The notes beneath the pieces are model-generated. The model ran no database searches and was not told where the DNA came from. It worked only from the letters and a program-made list of their open reading frames with translations. Shown here in pieces: positions 1 through 8,219 of a stretch of 64,000 bases of DNA. This DNA comes from Pseudomonas soli (GTDB lineage: Bacteria > Pseudomonadota > Gammaproteobacteria > Pseudomonadales > Pseudomonadaceae). The translations under genes were made by a program, and so were the position numbers. Numbering within the stretch: position 1 is the stretch's first letter; every line of letters begins with the position of its first letter. The stretch spans positions 62,001-126,000 of the forward strand of contig NZ_FOEQ01000008.1 of NCBI RefSeq assembly GCF_900110655.1. The letters run 5' to 3'.

Positions 1-893
1 TGACCGTGGCCGGCGTGGCCCTGGACGCACTGCTGGGTGAGCCGCGGCGGCGCCATCCCCTGGTCGGTTTCGGCAACCTTGCCGCGCGTCTGGAGCAGCG
101 TTTCAACGCCGGTGGCCGGGGCTGGCGCAGCCACGGTGTCACGGCCTGGTTCCTGGCGGTGGTGCCGCTGACCTTGCTGGCGCTGATCCTTTCCTGGCTG
201 CCTGTTATCGGCTGGCTGGTGGATGTGCTGGCGCTGTATTGCGCCCTGGGCCTGCGCAGCCTGGGCGAGCATGTGCTGCCGGTGGCCCAGGCGTTGCGCC
301 AGGGCGACCTGGAGGAGGCGCGGCGGCGCGTCGGTTACCTGGTCAGCCGCGAAACCCGCGAGCTGGACGAGCCTGCCGTGGCCCGGGCGGCCACTGAGTC
401 GGTGCTGGAGAACGGCAGCGATGCGGTATTCGCCGCGCTGTTCTGGTTCGTCGTGGCCGGGGCGCCGGGGGTGGTGCTGTATCGCCTGAGCAATACCCTG
501 GATGCCATGTGGGGCTATCGCAACGAACGTTTCGAGCGCTTCGGCTGGTGCGCGGCACGCATCGACGATGGGCTGAACTATATTCCCGCCAGGCTGGTGG
601 CGCTGACCTATGCGCTGCTGGGCAAGACCCGCCTGGCCCTGGCCTGCTGGCGCAAGCAGGCGCCGCTGTGGGACAGCCCCAACGCCGGCCCGGTGATGGC
701 GGCGGGGGCCGGAGCCCTGGGCGTGGAGCTGGGCGGCCCGGCGGTGTACCACGGCGAGTTGCACGAACGCCCGCGCCTGGGCGAGGGGCCGATGGCCGAC
801 GCCGACGCCATCGAGCGTGGCTGGAACCTGGTACAGCGCGGCGTCTGGCTGTGGGTGCTATTGATCTGCGTGGGAGCCTACCTGAATGCTTGA
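1..893 (+). CDS. cobD: Adenosylcobinamide-phosphate synthase CobD/CbiB (5' end at window edge)
   Basis: Inner-membrane enzyme of late B12 synthesis. It joins aminopropanol phosphate (or aminopropanol) to adenosylcobyric acid, giving adenosylcobinamide phosphate. The visible N terminus reads TVAGVALDALLGEP, the conserved start of the family. The frame is open to base 1, and bases 1-2 are TG, so an ATG beginning one base outside the window is possible; GTG at 6 is an alternative start. The motif NTLDAMWGYRNERFERFG and several hydrophobic segments fit CbiB, and the visible length of about 297 residues is near the full family length. The stop overlaps the next cob gene by 8 bp. Family assignment is secure; the exact start is not visible. 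Confidence 0.93.
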   Translation, partial: TVAGVALDALLGEPRRRHPLVGFGNLAARLEQRFNAGGRGWRSHGVTAWFLAVVPLTLLALILSWLPVIGWLVDVLALYCALGLRSLGEHVLPVAQALRQGDLEEARRRVGYLVSRETRELDEPAVARAATESVLENGSDAVFAALFWFVVAGAPGVVLYRLSNTLDAMWGYRNERFERFGWCAARIDDGLNYIPARLVALTYALLGKTRLALACWRKQAPLWDSPNAGPVMAAGAGALGVELGGPAVYHGELHERPRLGEGPMADADAIERGWNLVQRGVWLWVLLICVGAYLNA

Positions 894-1878
894 GCACGGT
901 GGCCGTCTGCTACGGGCGGTGAAACAGTACGCGATCCCTCGGCACCAGTGGCTCGACCTGTCCAGTGGTATCGCGCCCTGGCCCTACCCGATACCGCCGA
1001 TTCCCGTGGACGCCTGGGCTCGACTGCCCGAGACCGAGGACGGCCTGGAGGCGGCTGCACGGCGCTACTATGGCGCGCAGCCGCTGCTGGCGGTGGCCGG
1101 CTCGCAGGCGGCGATCCAGGCTTTGCCGTACCTGCGTTCGACCGCTCGGGTCGGGGTGCTGACGCCATGCTATGCCGAACATCCGCATGCCTGGGCGCGG
1201 GCGGGGCATGCGCTGGTCGAGCTGGATGAGGCCCAGGTCGAGGACGTACTCGACAGCCTGGATGTCCTGGTGCTGGTCAATCCCAACAACCCCACCGGTC
1301 GCCGTGTGCCCCGCGAACGCCTGCTGGCCTGGCATGCGCGTCTGGCTGCGCGGGGTGGCTGGTTGCTGGTGGACGAAGCCTTCATGGACAACACGCCGGC
1401 ACACAGCGTGGTCGATCAGGCCGGACAACCCGGGCTGATCGTACTGCGCTCGTTCGGCAAGTTCTTCGGTCTGGCCGGCGTGCGGCTGGGCTTCGTCGTC
1501 GCCGAGGCGGATGTGTTGCGGCAACTGGCCGAGGCGCTCGGGCCCTGGACCGTCAGTGGCCCGACCCGGGTGCTGGGGCAGGCGTGCTTCGCCGACGAGG
1601 CGACGCACCTGGCGCAGATTGCCCGTTGCGCCCAGGCCAGCCAGCGTCTGGCCATGACGCTCGAAGGCGCTGGCCTGCCACCCAGTGGCGGTTGCGACCT
1701 GTTCCAGTACGTGCGTGACGAACGTGCCGCGCACCTGCATGACTATCTCGCTCGCCGGGGCATCCTGGTGCGGCTGTTCGAGCGGCCATCGGCGCTGCGT
1801 TTCGGCCTGCCCGCCACGGCGGCGGACGAACAACGTCTGGCCCAGGCTTTGGCGGACTACCACAAGGAATCGGCATGA
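886..1878 (+). CDS. cobC: L-threonine-O-3-phosphate decarboxylase (CobC in Pseudomonas naming; Salmonella CobD)
   Basis: PLP-dependent fold-type I enzyme of 330 residues that decarboxylates threonine phosphate to aminopropanol phosphate, the substrate of the preceding cobD product. NPNNPTG at about 132-138 is the classic class I/II aminotransferase loop, VDEAF follows at about 162-166, and SFGKFFGLAGVRLGF carries the Schiff-base lysine at about K192. The start lies inside the 3' end of cobD (8-bp overlap), indicating translational coupling. The name CobC is also used for the alpha-ribazole phosphatase encoded at 4901-5470, so the two should not be confused. Confidence 0.93.
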   Translation: MLEHGGRLLRAVKQYAIPRHQWLDLSSGIAPWPYPIPPIPVDAWARLPETEDGLEAAARRYYGAQPLLAVAGSQAAIQALPYLRSTARVGVLTPCYAEHPHAWARAGHALVELDEAQVEDVLDSLDVLVLVNPNNPTGRRVPRERLLAWHARLAARGGWLLVDEAFMDNTPAHSVVDQAGQPGLIVLRSFGKFFGLAGVRLGFVVAEADVLRQLAEALGPWTVSGPTRVLGQACFADEATHLAQIARCAQASQRLAMTLEGAGLPPSGGCDLFQYVRDERAAHLHDYLARRGILVRLFERPSALRFGLPATAADEQRLAQALADYHKESA

Positions 1879-3329
1879 CCACCCTCATGGTGCAAGGCAC
1901 CACCTCCGATGCCGGCAAGAGCACGCTGGTCACCGCCCTGTGCCGCTGGCTGCTGCGCCAGGGCATCGCCGTGGTGCCGTTCAAGCCACAGAACATGGCG
2001 CTCAACAGCGCCGTGACCGCCGACGGCGGCGAGATCGGTCGCGCCCAGGCGGTGCAGGCCCAGGCCTGCCGGCTGGCGCCGCACACCGATATGAACCCGG
2101 TGCTGCTCAAGCCCAACAGCGACACCGGCGCCCAGGTGATCGTCCATGGCCGGGCGGTGACCAGCATGAACGCCGTGGCCTATCACGACTACAAGACCAT
2201 CGCCATGCGGGCGGTGTTGGCCTCCCACGAGCGCCTGAGCGAGGCCTATCCGGTGGTGATGGTCGAGGGCGCGGGCTCTCCGGCGGAGATCAACCTGCGG
2301 GCCGGCGATATCGCCAACATGGGCTTCGCCGAGGCCGTCGACTGCCCGGTGATCCTGGTGGCCGATATCAACCGGGGCGGCGTGTTCGCCCATCTGGTCG
2401 GCACCCTGGAGCTGCTGTCGGCGAGCGAGCAGGCGCGGGTCAAGGGCTTCGTCATCAACCGTTTCCGTGGCGACATCGCCTTGCTGCAGTCTGGCCTGGA
2501 CTGGCTGGAGCAGCGCACCGGCAAGCCGGTGCTGGGCGTGCTGCCCTACGTCACCGACCTGCACCTGGAGGCCGAGGATGGTATCGATACGCGCCAGGGC
2601 GAAAAGAGTGAGCGCCTGCTGAAGGTGATCGTCCCGGTGTTGCCGCGCATCAGCAACCACACCGACTTCGATCCGCTGCGCCTGCACCCTCAGGTGGACC
2701 TGCAGTTCATCGGCCCCGGCCAGCCGATCCCGCCTGCCGACCTGATCATCCTGCCTGGCTCCAAGAGCGTGCGCGGCGATCTGGCGCAACTGCGCGAGCG
2801 CGGCTGGGACGCGGCCATCGCCCGGCACCTGCGTTATGGCGGCAAGCTCATCGGCATCTGCGGCGGCCTGCAGATGCTCGGCGAGCAGGTGCATGATCCC
2901 CTGGGCCTGGAAGGACCGGCCGGCTCCAGTGATGGTCTGGGCCTGCTGGCGTACAGCACCGTGCTGGAAGCCGAGAAGCAGTTGCGTAACGTGACGGGCA
3001 CGCTCGATCTCGAGCAGGCCCCGGTGGCGGGGTATGAGATCCATGCCGGCGTCACCAGCGGGCTTGCGCTGGAGCGCCCCGCAGTGCAGTTGGCCGACGG
3101 CCGTGCCGATGGCGCCATCAGCGCCGACGGGCAGATCCTCGCCACCTACCTGCATGGCCTGTTCGAGGGTAGCCAGTCGTGCGCTGCGCTGCTGCGCTGG
3201 GCTGGGCTGGCCGACGCGCAGACCATCGACTACGAGGCCCTGCGCGAGCGCGATATCGAGCGCCTGGCCGATCTGGTCGAGCAGCACCTGGACACCGCGC
3301 GCCTGCGCGAACTGTGTGGAGTCGCCTGA
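1875..3329 (+). CDS. cobQ: Cobyric acid synthase CobQ/CbiP
   Basis: Glutamine-dependent amidotransferase of 484 residues that amidates adenosylcobyrinic acid a,c-diamide at four side chains to give adenosylcobyric acid. The N-terminal ATP domain has GTTSDAGKSTL at 8-18 and VEGAGSPAEINL. The C-terminal glutaminase domain has GICGGLQMLG with the nucleophile at about C329 and a late ATYLHGLFE supplying histidine. It starts with an ATGA overlap on cobC and is followed by cobU after a single base, so it belongs to the same coupled operon. Confidence 0.95.
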   Translation: MTTLMVQGTTSDAGKSTLVTALCRWLLRQGIAVVPFKPQNMALNSAVTADGGEIGRAQAVQAQACRLAPHTDMNPVLLKPNSDTGAQVIVHGRAVTSMNAVAYHDYKTIAMRAVLASHERLSEAYPVVMVEGAGSPAEINLRAGDIANMGFAEAVDCPVILVADINRGGVFAHLVGTLELLSASEQARVKGFVINRFRGDIALLQSGLDWLEQRTGKPVLGVLPYVTDLHLEAEDGIDTRQGEKSERLLKVIVPVLPRISNHTDFDPLRLHPQVDLQFIGPGQPIPPADLIILPGSKSVRGDLAQLRERGWDAAIARHLRYGGKLIGICGGLQMLGEQVHDPLGLEGPAGSSDGLGLLAYSTVLEAEKQLRNVTGTLDLEQAPVAGYEIHAGVTSGLALERPAVQLADGRADGAISADGQILATYLHGLFEGSQSCAALLRWAGLADAQTIDYEALRERDIERLADLVEQHLDTARLRELCGVA

Positions 3330-3330
3330 A

Positions 3331-3852
3331 ATGCACAGCCTGATCCTCGGCGGCGCCCGTTCGGGCAAGAGCCGCCTGGCCGAACAACTGGCCGAAGCCA
3401 GCGACCTGCCGGTGACCTATATCGCCACCAGCCAGCCGCTGGACGGCGAGATGAATGAACGCGTGCGCTTGCACCGCGAACGGCGTCCGGCCCATTGGGG
3501 GCTGGTGGAGGAGCCCGTGGCGCTGGCCGCCGTGCTGCACGCCGAAGCCCACGAAGGGCGCTGCTTGCTGGTGGACTGCCTGACCTTGTGGCTGACCAAC
3601 CTGCTGATGCTCGAGGATGACCAGCGCCTGGCGCAGGAGCGCGACGCGCTGCTCGCCAGCCTGGCGCAACTGCCGGGCACGATCATCCTGGTCAGCAACG
3701 AAACCGGCCTGGGCGTGGTGCCCATGGGCGAACTGACCCGCCGTTACGTCGACCTCGCAGGCACATTGCACCAAACCGTGGCCGAACGCTGCCAGCGCGT
3801 GGTGCTGACCGTCGCCGGCCTCCCTCTCATGCTCAAAGGACCCGCCTTATGA
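3331..3852 (+). CDS. cobU: Adenosylcobinamide kinase / adenosylcobinamide-phosphate guanylyltransferase CobU (CobP)
   Basis: Bifunctional cytoplasmic enzyme of 173 residues that phosphorylates adenosylcobinamide and then transfers GMP to it, making adenosylcobinamide-GDP. The P-loop GGARSGKS is at 7-14 at the very N terminus, as expected. RVRLHRERRP (H48) is the likely guanylylated-histidine region, and VDCLTLWLTNLL follows. The ATG at 3331 directly follows the cobQ stop (TGA-A-ATG). The frame is open further upstream, but only this start places the P-loop at the family position. The stop overlaps cobT (ATGA). Confidence 0.94.
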   Translation: MHSLILGGARSGKSRLAEQLAEASDLPVTYIATSQPLDGEMNERVRLHRERRPAHWGLVEEPVALAAVLHAEAHEGRCLLVDCLTLWLTNLLMLEDDQRLAQERDALLASLAQLPGTIILVSNETGLGVVPMGELTRRYVDLAGTLHQTVAERCQRVVLTVAGLPLMLKGPAL

Positions 3853-4904
3853 CCCCGATGTGGTGGCGTGACGCCTGCCAACCCCTTGACAGCGCCGCCA
3901 TGGACCAGGCTCGCGCCCGTCAGCAACAGCTGACCAAACCGGCCGGCTCCCTCGGCCAGCTCGAAGGCCTGGCGGTACGCCTGGCTGGCTTGCAGGGGCG
4001 CGAGCGTCCCAGCCTGGAGCGGGTCGCCATCACGATCTTCGCCGGCGACCATGGCGTGGTGGAGGAGGGCATCTCCGCCTATCCGCAAGCAGTGACCGGG
4101 CAGATGCTGCGCAACTTCGTCGGCGGTGGCGCGGCGATCAGCGTGCTGGCGCGCGAGCTGGGCGCCGAACTGCAGGTGGTGGACCTCGGCACCATCGACG
4201 CGGACCTGCAACTGCCTGGCGTGCATCACTTGCGCCTGGGGGCCGGAACCGCCAATTTCGCCCGCCAGCCCGCGATGACCGAGGGGCAACTGGCGGCGGC
4301 ATTGCAGGCTGGTCGCGACAGCGCCTTGCGCGCCATCGACAAGGGCGCCCAACTGTTCATCGGCGGCGAAATGGGCATCGGCAATACCACTGCTGCGGCG
4401 GCCCTGGCCAGCACCCTGCTGGGCTGCGCGGCACATGAGCTCAGTGGCCCTGGCACTGGCCTGGACAGCGCAGGTGTACGCCACAAGGCCGAAGTGATCG
4501 AGCGCGCCCTGGTATTGCACGGTTTGCGCGCCGACCAACCGCTGCAGGCATTGGCCTGTGTCGGCGGCTTTGAAATCGCCGCGCTGGCAGGTGCGTACCT
4601 GGCCTGCGCCCAGCATGGCGTGGCGCTGCTGGTCGACGGCTTCATCTGCAGTGTCGCCGCCCTGGTGGCGGTGCGCCTCAACCCGCAATGCCGTCCGTGG
4701 CTGCTGTTTGCCCACCAAGGCGCCGAGCCAGGCCACAAGGCCCTGCTGGCGGCGCTGGAGGCCGAGCCGCTGCTGGCCCTGGGGCTGCGCCTGGGCGAGG
4801 GCAGTGGAGCGGCGCTGGCGGTGCCGCTGATGCGCCTGGCCTGCGCCCTGCACGGGCAGATGGCGACCTTTGCCGAGGCCGCGGTGGCGGATCGTCCGGC
4901 ATGA
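3849..4904 (+). CDS. cobT: Nicotinate-nucleotide--dimethylbenzimidazole phosphoribosyltransferase CobT
   Basis: Cytoplasmic enzyme of 351 residues that makes alpha-ribazole phosphate from nicotinate mononucleotide and 5,6-dimethylbenzimidazole, the lower ligand of cobalamin. TKPAGSLGQLE near the N terminus, FAGDHGVVEEGISAYP and GEMGIGNTTAAAA are family signatures. LGEGSGAA near the C terminus places a glutamate at 317, the position of the catalytic glutamate in the Salmonella enzyme. It overlaps cobU and the following phosphatase gene by ATGA at both ends. Confidence 0.96.
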   Translation: MTPMWWRDACQPLDSAAMDQARARQQQLTKPAGSLGQLEGLAVRLAGLQGRERPSLERVAITIFAGDHGVVEEGISAYPQAVTGQMLRNFVGGGAAISVLARELGAELQVVDLGTIDADLQLPGVHHLRLGAGTANFARQPAMTEGQLAAALQAGRDSALRAIDKGAQLFIGGEMGIGNTTAAAALASTLLGCAAHELSGPGTGLDSAGVRHKAEVIERALVLHGLRADQPLQALACVGGFEIAALAGAYLACAQHGVALLVDGFICSVAALVAVRLNPQCRPWLLFAHQGAEPGHKALLAALEAEPLLALGLRLGEGSGAALAVPLMRLACALHGQMATFAEAAVADRPA

Positions 4905-5470
4905 TCCTCGAGCTACTGCGCCATGGTGAGACCGAGCTCGGCGGCGGCCTGCGCGGCAGCCTCGACGATGCCCTTACCGAAAACGGCTGGGCGCAGATGC
5001 GTCAGGCCACCGTCGCTGCCGGCCCCTGGGATGTGCTGGTGAGCTCGCCGTTGCAGCGTTGCGCGGCGTTTGCCGAAGAGCTGGGGGCCCGGATCAACCT
5101 GCCGGTGCAGCGCGAGGCCGGTGTGCGCGAGCTGCATTTCGGCGACTGGGAAGGGCAGAGCGCCGCCCAGATCATGCAGGCCGACGCCGATGCCCTGGGA
5201 CTGTTCTGGAGGGATCCTTATGCGTTCACCCCGCCTGCGGGCGAGCCAGTGCTGGTCTTTGCCGAACGGGTGCTGGCCACGCTCAAGCGCCTGCGCCGCG
5301 AGCATGCCGGCAAACGGGTGCTGGTGGTGACCCATGGTGGGGTGATGCGCTTGCTGCTGGCGCGTGCACGCGGCCTGCCACGTGAGCAACTGTTGCAGGT
5401 CGAGGTCGGCCATGGGGCGCTGGTACGCCTGGCCGTGGCACAAGACGGTCAGTTGCACGAGGTGCGCTGA
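4901..5470 (+). CDS. cobC: Alpha-ribazole-5'-phosphate phosphatase (histidine phosphatase family, Salmonella CobC)
   Basis: A 189-residue phosphoglycerate-mutase-fold phosphatase expected to remove the phosphate from alpha-ribazole phosphate, or from adenosylcobalamin phosphate. The phosphohistidine motif LLRHGE (H8) is at the N terminus, the second histidine is in VTHGGVMRLL, and ELHFGDWEG is typical of the CobC branch. ATG 4901 overlaps the cobT stop; the longer open frame upstream is only cobT read in another phase. The position between cobT and cobS supports the assignment over other histidine phosphatases. Confidence 0.9.
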   Translation: MILELLRHGETELGGGLRGSLDDALTENGWAQMRQATVAAGPWDVLVSSPLQRCAAFAEELGARINLPVQREAGVRELHFGDWEGQSAAQIMQADADALGLFWRDPYAFTPPAGEPVLVFAERVLATLKRLRREHAGKRVLVVTHGGVMRLLLARARGLPREQLLQVEVGHGALVRLAVAQDGQLHEVR

Positions 5471-5471
5471 G

Positions 5472-6203
5472 ATGCTGCCGTTCTGGATTGCCCTGCAGTT
5501 TCTCAGCAGCCTGCCGGTGCGCCTGTCGGGTATGCCGACGCCACAGGAAATGGGGCGTTCGCTGCTGTTCTATCCCGTGGTGGGGCTGCTGTTCGGCTTG
5601 CTGCTGTGGCTGGCCAGCCAGCTGCTGGATGGCGTGGCGGCCCCTCTGCACGCGGCCTTGCTCCTGGCGCTGTGGGTGTTGCTCAGTGGCGCGCTGCACC
5701 TGGATGGCCTGGCCGACAGCGCCGATGCCTGGCTGGGTGGCTTCGGCGACCGCGAGCGCACCTTGCAGATCATGAAGGATCCGCGCAGCGGGCCGATCGC
5801 CGTGGTCACCCTGGTACTGGTGCTGTTGCTCAAGTTCTGTGCCCTGTGGGTACTGGTCGAGCGGGGGGCTGGCGGCCTGCTGGTGCTGGCACCGGTGGTC
5901 GGGCGCGCGGCGATGCTGGGGTTGTTCCTCGGTACGCCCTATGTGCGCCCCGGTGGGCTCGGGTCGGCACTGGCCGAGCATCTGCCGCGGCATGGCGCTA
6001 TCTGGGTGTTGCTGGCCACTGTGGCACTCTGCGTGGTCATGGGCGGCTGGCCGGTGCTGGGGGTAATGCTGCTGGCACTGCTGGTGTTCGCCTGGCTGCG
6101 ACGGTTGATGTGCAAGCGGTTGGGTGGGGCCACCGGGGATACCGCCGGGGCACTGCTCGAATTGCTGGAACTGGTGGTGGTGCTTGGCCTGGCGTTGCAA
6201 TAG
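5472..6203 (+). CDS. cobS: Cobalamin (5'-phosphate) synthase CobS (CobV)
   Basis: Polytopic inner-membrane enzyme of 243 residues that joins adenosylcobinamide-GDP to alpha-ribazole (or its phosphate), the last assembly step of the nucleotide loop. FLSSLPV near the N terminus, the acidic GALHLDGLADSADAWLGG and MKDPRSGPIAV are CobS signatures. It starts one base after the phosphatase stop and is the last gene of the operon. The 179 bp downstream hold no further cob gene and no strong terminator that I could see. Confidence 0.95.
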   Translation: MLPFWIALQFLSSLPVRLSGMPTPQEMGRSLLFYPVVGLLFGLLLWLASQLLDGVAAPLHAALLLALWVLLSGALHLDGLADSADAWLGGFGDRERTLQIMKDPRSGPIAVVTLVLVLLLKFCALWVLVERGAGGLLVLAPVVGRAAMLGLFLGTPYVRPGGLGSALAEHLPRHGAIWVLLATVALCVVMGGWPVLGVMLLALLVFAWLRRLMCKRLGGATGDTAGALLELLELVVVLGLALQ

Positions 6204-6362
6204 GCCGCCGGCCGGGTGATCTGGTCGAGTATGCCGATCTTGTACGGATGAAAAAGTGGCGGGCCCGCGGGCGGTTCGGGTCGCATGACCTGCCTGCACT
6301 CAAAGCCCGTCGACACCTGCTGCCTGGCCTCACTTCCTGAAATGTCTTGCAACGTTGTGGAT

Positions 6363-6378
6363 GCGGGTATATACACGT
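6363..6378. promoter_or_regulatory. Candidate MarR operator at the marR start
   Basis: GCGGGTATATACACGT differs at only two positions from the perfect palindrome at 6804-6819. It ends 4 bp before the marR ATG at 6383, so a bound repressor would cover the translation start region. This fits negative autoregulation. The match is seen in the sequence; the function is inferred. Confidence 0.6.
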
Positions 6379-6382
6379 ATCC

Positions 6383-6787
6383 ATGCTGACCAGTGAATGC
6401 ATCTGCACCCATCTACGTCGTGCCGCCCGTGGGGTGAGCCGGCATTACGACGAGGCCCTTGTCGGCTTCGGCATCAATGTCGCCCAGTTTTCCCTGCTGC
6501 GTCATGTCCAGCGCCTCGACCGCCCCAGCATCACTTGCCTGGCCGAGGCCATGGGCCTGGAGCGCAGCACCTTGGGTCGCAACCTCAAGGTGCTCCAGGC
6601 CGAGGGCTTGGTGCGGCTGGCCGACGGAGAAGACCAGCGCAACCGTGTGGTGCTGTTGAGTGAGGCGGGCAGGGCATGCCTGGATGCCGCCTACCCGGCC
6701 TGGCAGCAGGCCCAGGCGCAACTGGTGAAGCGGCTGGGTGAGGGGCAGCGTGACGAGTTGGTGCGCTTGTTGGAGCAACTTGCCTGA
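6383..6787 (+). CDS. MarR-family transcriptional regulator
   Basis: A 134-residue winged-helix protein. The MarR core is visible as QFSLLRHVQRLDRPSITCLAEAMGL (helices 2-3), RSTLGRNLKVLQAEGLV (recognition helix) and the wing LADGEDQRNRVVLLSEAGR. ATG 6383 is chosen because it begins MLTSECICTHLRR, the usual first helix; an upstream frame start would run through the operator-like palindrome. Two cysteines near the start (C6, C8) could be redox sensors, but this is only a suggestion. The gene lies directly before an MFS transporter whose leader carries a perfect copy of the same operator, so it probably represses that transporter and itself. Confidence 0.9.
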   Translation: MLTSECICTHLRRAARGVSRHYDEALVGFGINVAQFSLLRHVQRLDRPSITCLAEAMGLERSTLGRNLKVLQAEGLVRLADGEDQRNRVVLLSEAGRACLDAAYPAWQQAQAQLVKRLGEGQRDELVRLLEQLA

Positions 6788-6803
6788 TATTCGACGATTA
6801 AAA

Positions 6804-6819
6804 GCGGGTATATACCCGC
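6804..6819. promoter_or_regulatory. Perfect 16-bp palindrome, probable MarR operator of the MFS gene
   Basis: GCGGGTATATACCCGC is its own reverse complement and lies between the marR stop and the MFS start at 6852. A near-identical site overlaps the marR start. The inner TATA could be part of a promoter -10 element. Confidence 0.65.
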
Positions 6820-6851
6820 ATCAACCTTGCGATGGGCTGGAGACAACGACA

Positions 6852-8054
6852 ATGACTTCCCTTTGGCGGAGCAGCGGTTGGGTACTTCTGGGGGCGGCGC
6901 TGATCCTCGCGCTGTCGCTGGGGGTGCGGCATGGTTTCGGTCTGTTCCTGGCGCCGATGAGCGCCGATTTCGGCTGGGGTCGCGAGGTATTCGCCTTCGC
7001 CATCGCCCTGCAGAACCTGATCTGGGGCCTGGCCCAGCCGTTCACCGGGGCCTTGGCCGACCGCCTGGGCGCGGCCAAGGTGGTGATCATCGGCGGCATT
7101 CTCTACGCAGTCGGCCTGGCGATGATGGCCTTTGCCGATTCGGCCTGGTCGCTGTCGCTCAGCGCCGGCCTGCTGATCGGCATCGGCCTGTCCGGCACTT
7201 CGTTCTCGGTGATCCTCGGCGTGGTCGGCCGCGCCGTGCCGGCGGAGAAGCGCAGCATGGCGATGGGCATCGCCAGCGCCGCCGGCTCTTTCGGTCAGTT
7301 CGCCATGCTTCCCGGCACCCTGGGCCTGATCCAGTGGCTGGGCTGGTCGACAGCCTTGCTGGTGCTGGGCCTGCTGGTGGCCTTGGTCGTGCCGTTCGTA
7401 GGCATGCTGCGTGACCGCCCGCTGCCCAGTCATTGCGCCGAGCAGACCCTCGGCCAGGCATTGCGGGAAGCCTGCGCGCATTCAGGTTTCTGGTTGCTGG
7501 CGCTGGGCTTTTTCGTCTGTGGTTTCCAGGTGGTGTTCATCGGCGTGCACCTGCCGGCCTACCTGGTCGACCAGCACCTGCCGGCGACTACCGGCACCAC
7601 CGTGCTGGCGCTGGTCGGCCTGTTCAACATCGTCGGCACCTACACCGCGGGCTGGTTGGGTGGGCGCATGTCCAAGCCGCGCCTGCTCACCGGCCTGTAC
7701 CTGCTGCGCGCCGTGGTCATCGTGCTCTTCCTCTGGGCGCCGGTGACCCAGTTCAGCGCCTACCTGTTCGGTATCGCCATGGGCCTACTGTGGCTTTCCA
7801 CGGTACCGCTGACCAATGGCACCGTGGCCACGCTGTTCGGCGTGCGCAACCTGTCGATGCTCGGTGGCATCGTGTTCCTGTTCCACCAGCTGGGCGCCTT
7901 CCTCGGCGGCTGGCTGGGTGGCGTGGTGTATGACCAGACCGGCAGCTACGACCTGGTATGGCAGATCTCGATCCTGCTCAGCCTGCTGGCCGCGGCGCTG
8001 AACTGGCCGGTGCGCGAACGCCCGGTCGCCCGCCTGCAGGCCCAGGCGGCATGA
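6852..8054 (+). CDS. MFS transporter, MCT/oxalate-formate-like branch
   Basis: A 400-residue inner-membrane protein with about 12 hydrophobic segments in two halves. GALADRLGAAKVVIIGG is the MFS loop 2-3 motif and GWLGGRMSKPRLLTGLYLLRA is its counterpart in the second half. FGLFLAPMSADFGWGREVFAFA is typical of the monocarboxylate/oxalate-formate group. The ATG at 6852 follows an A-rich leader. The frame is open upstream through the end of marR, but the palindromic operator lies there, so the shorter start is preferred. Substrate cannot be read from sequence; the MarR partner suggests export of a toxic small molecule or an aromatic acid. Confidence 0.85.
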   Translation: MTSLWRSSGWVLLGAALILALSLGVRHGFGLFLAPMSADFGWGREVFAFAIALQNLIWGLAQPFTGALADRLGAAKVVIIGGILYAVGLAMMAFADSAWSLSLSAGLLIGIGLSGTSFSVILGVVGRAVPAEKRSMAMGIASAAGSFGQFAMLPGTLGLIQWLGWSTALLVLGLLVALVVPFVGMLRDRPLPSHCAEQTLGQALREACAHSGFWLLALGFFVCGFQVVFIGVHLPAYLVDQHLPATTGTTVLALVGLFNIVGTYTAGWLGGRMSKPRLLTGLYLLRAVVIVLFLWAPVTQFSAYLFGIAMGLLWLSTVPLTNGTVATLFGVRNLSMLGGIVFLFHQLGAFLGGWLGGVVYDQTGSYDLVWQISILLSLLAAALNWPVRERPVARLQAQAA

Positions 8055-8173
8055 ACCGCCTGTTGGGGCACGGCCTGCTGGTGGTTGCCGCAGTGCTGGT
8101 ATTGGCGCTGGTGTGGTGGGGCTGGCACAAGGGTGGCCTGGCACTGATGCAGTTGGGCATGAGCCTGTGTTAA
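8051..8173 (+). CDS. Small single-span membrane protein (40 aa)
   Basis: The ATG overlaps the MFS stop codon (ATGA), so translation is likely coupled. The 40-residue product is one hydrophobic helix, LLVVAAVLVLALVWWGW, with a basic N-terminal MNRLLGHG. I do not recognise the family. Coupling suggests a small accessory subunit of the transporter, in the way other membrane carriers have single-span partners; this is inference. Confidence 0.6.
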   Translation: MNRLLGHGLLVVAAVLVLALVWWGWHKGGLALMQLGMSLC

Positions 8174-8219
8174 GCGCTAACCTGCACATTCAAGGAATCA
8201 TGTGCAGGAGACCGATATC

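Noticed and set aside
1..6203. A cobalamin riboswitch for the cob genes
   Set aside because: None lies inside the visible part of the operon. If present it would be left of the window.
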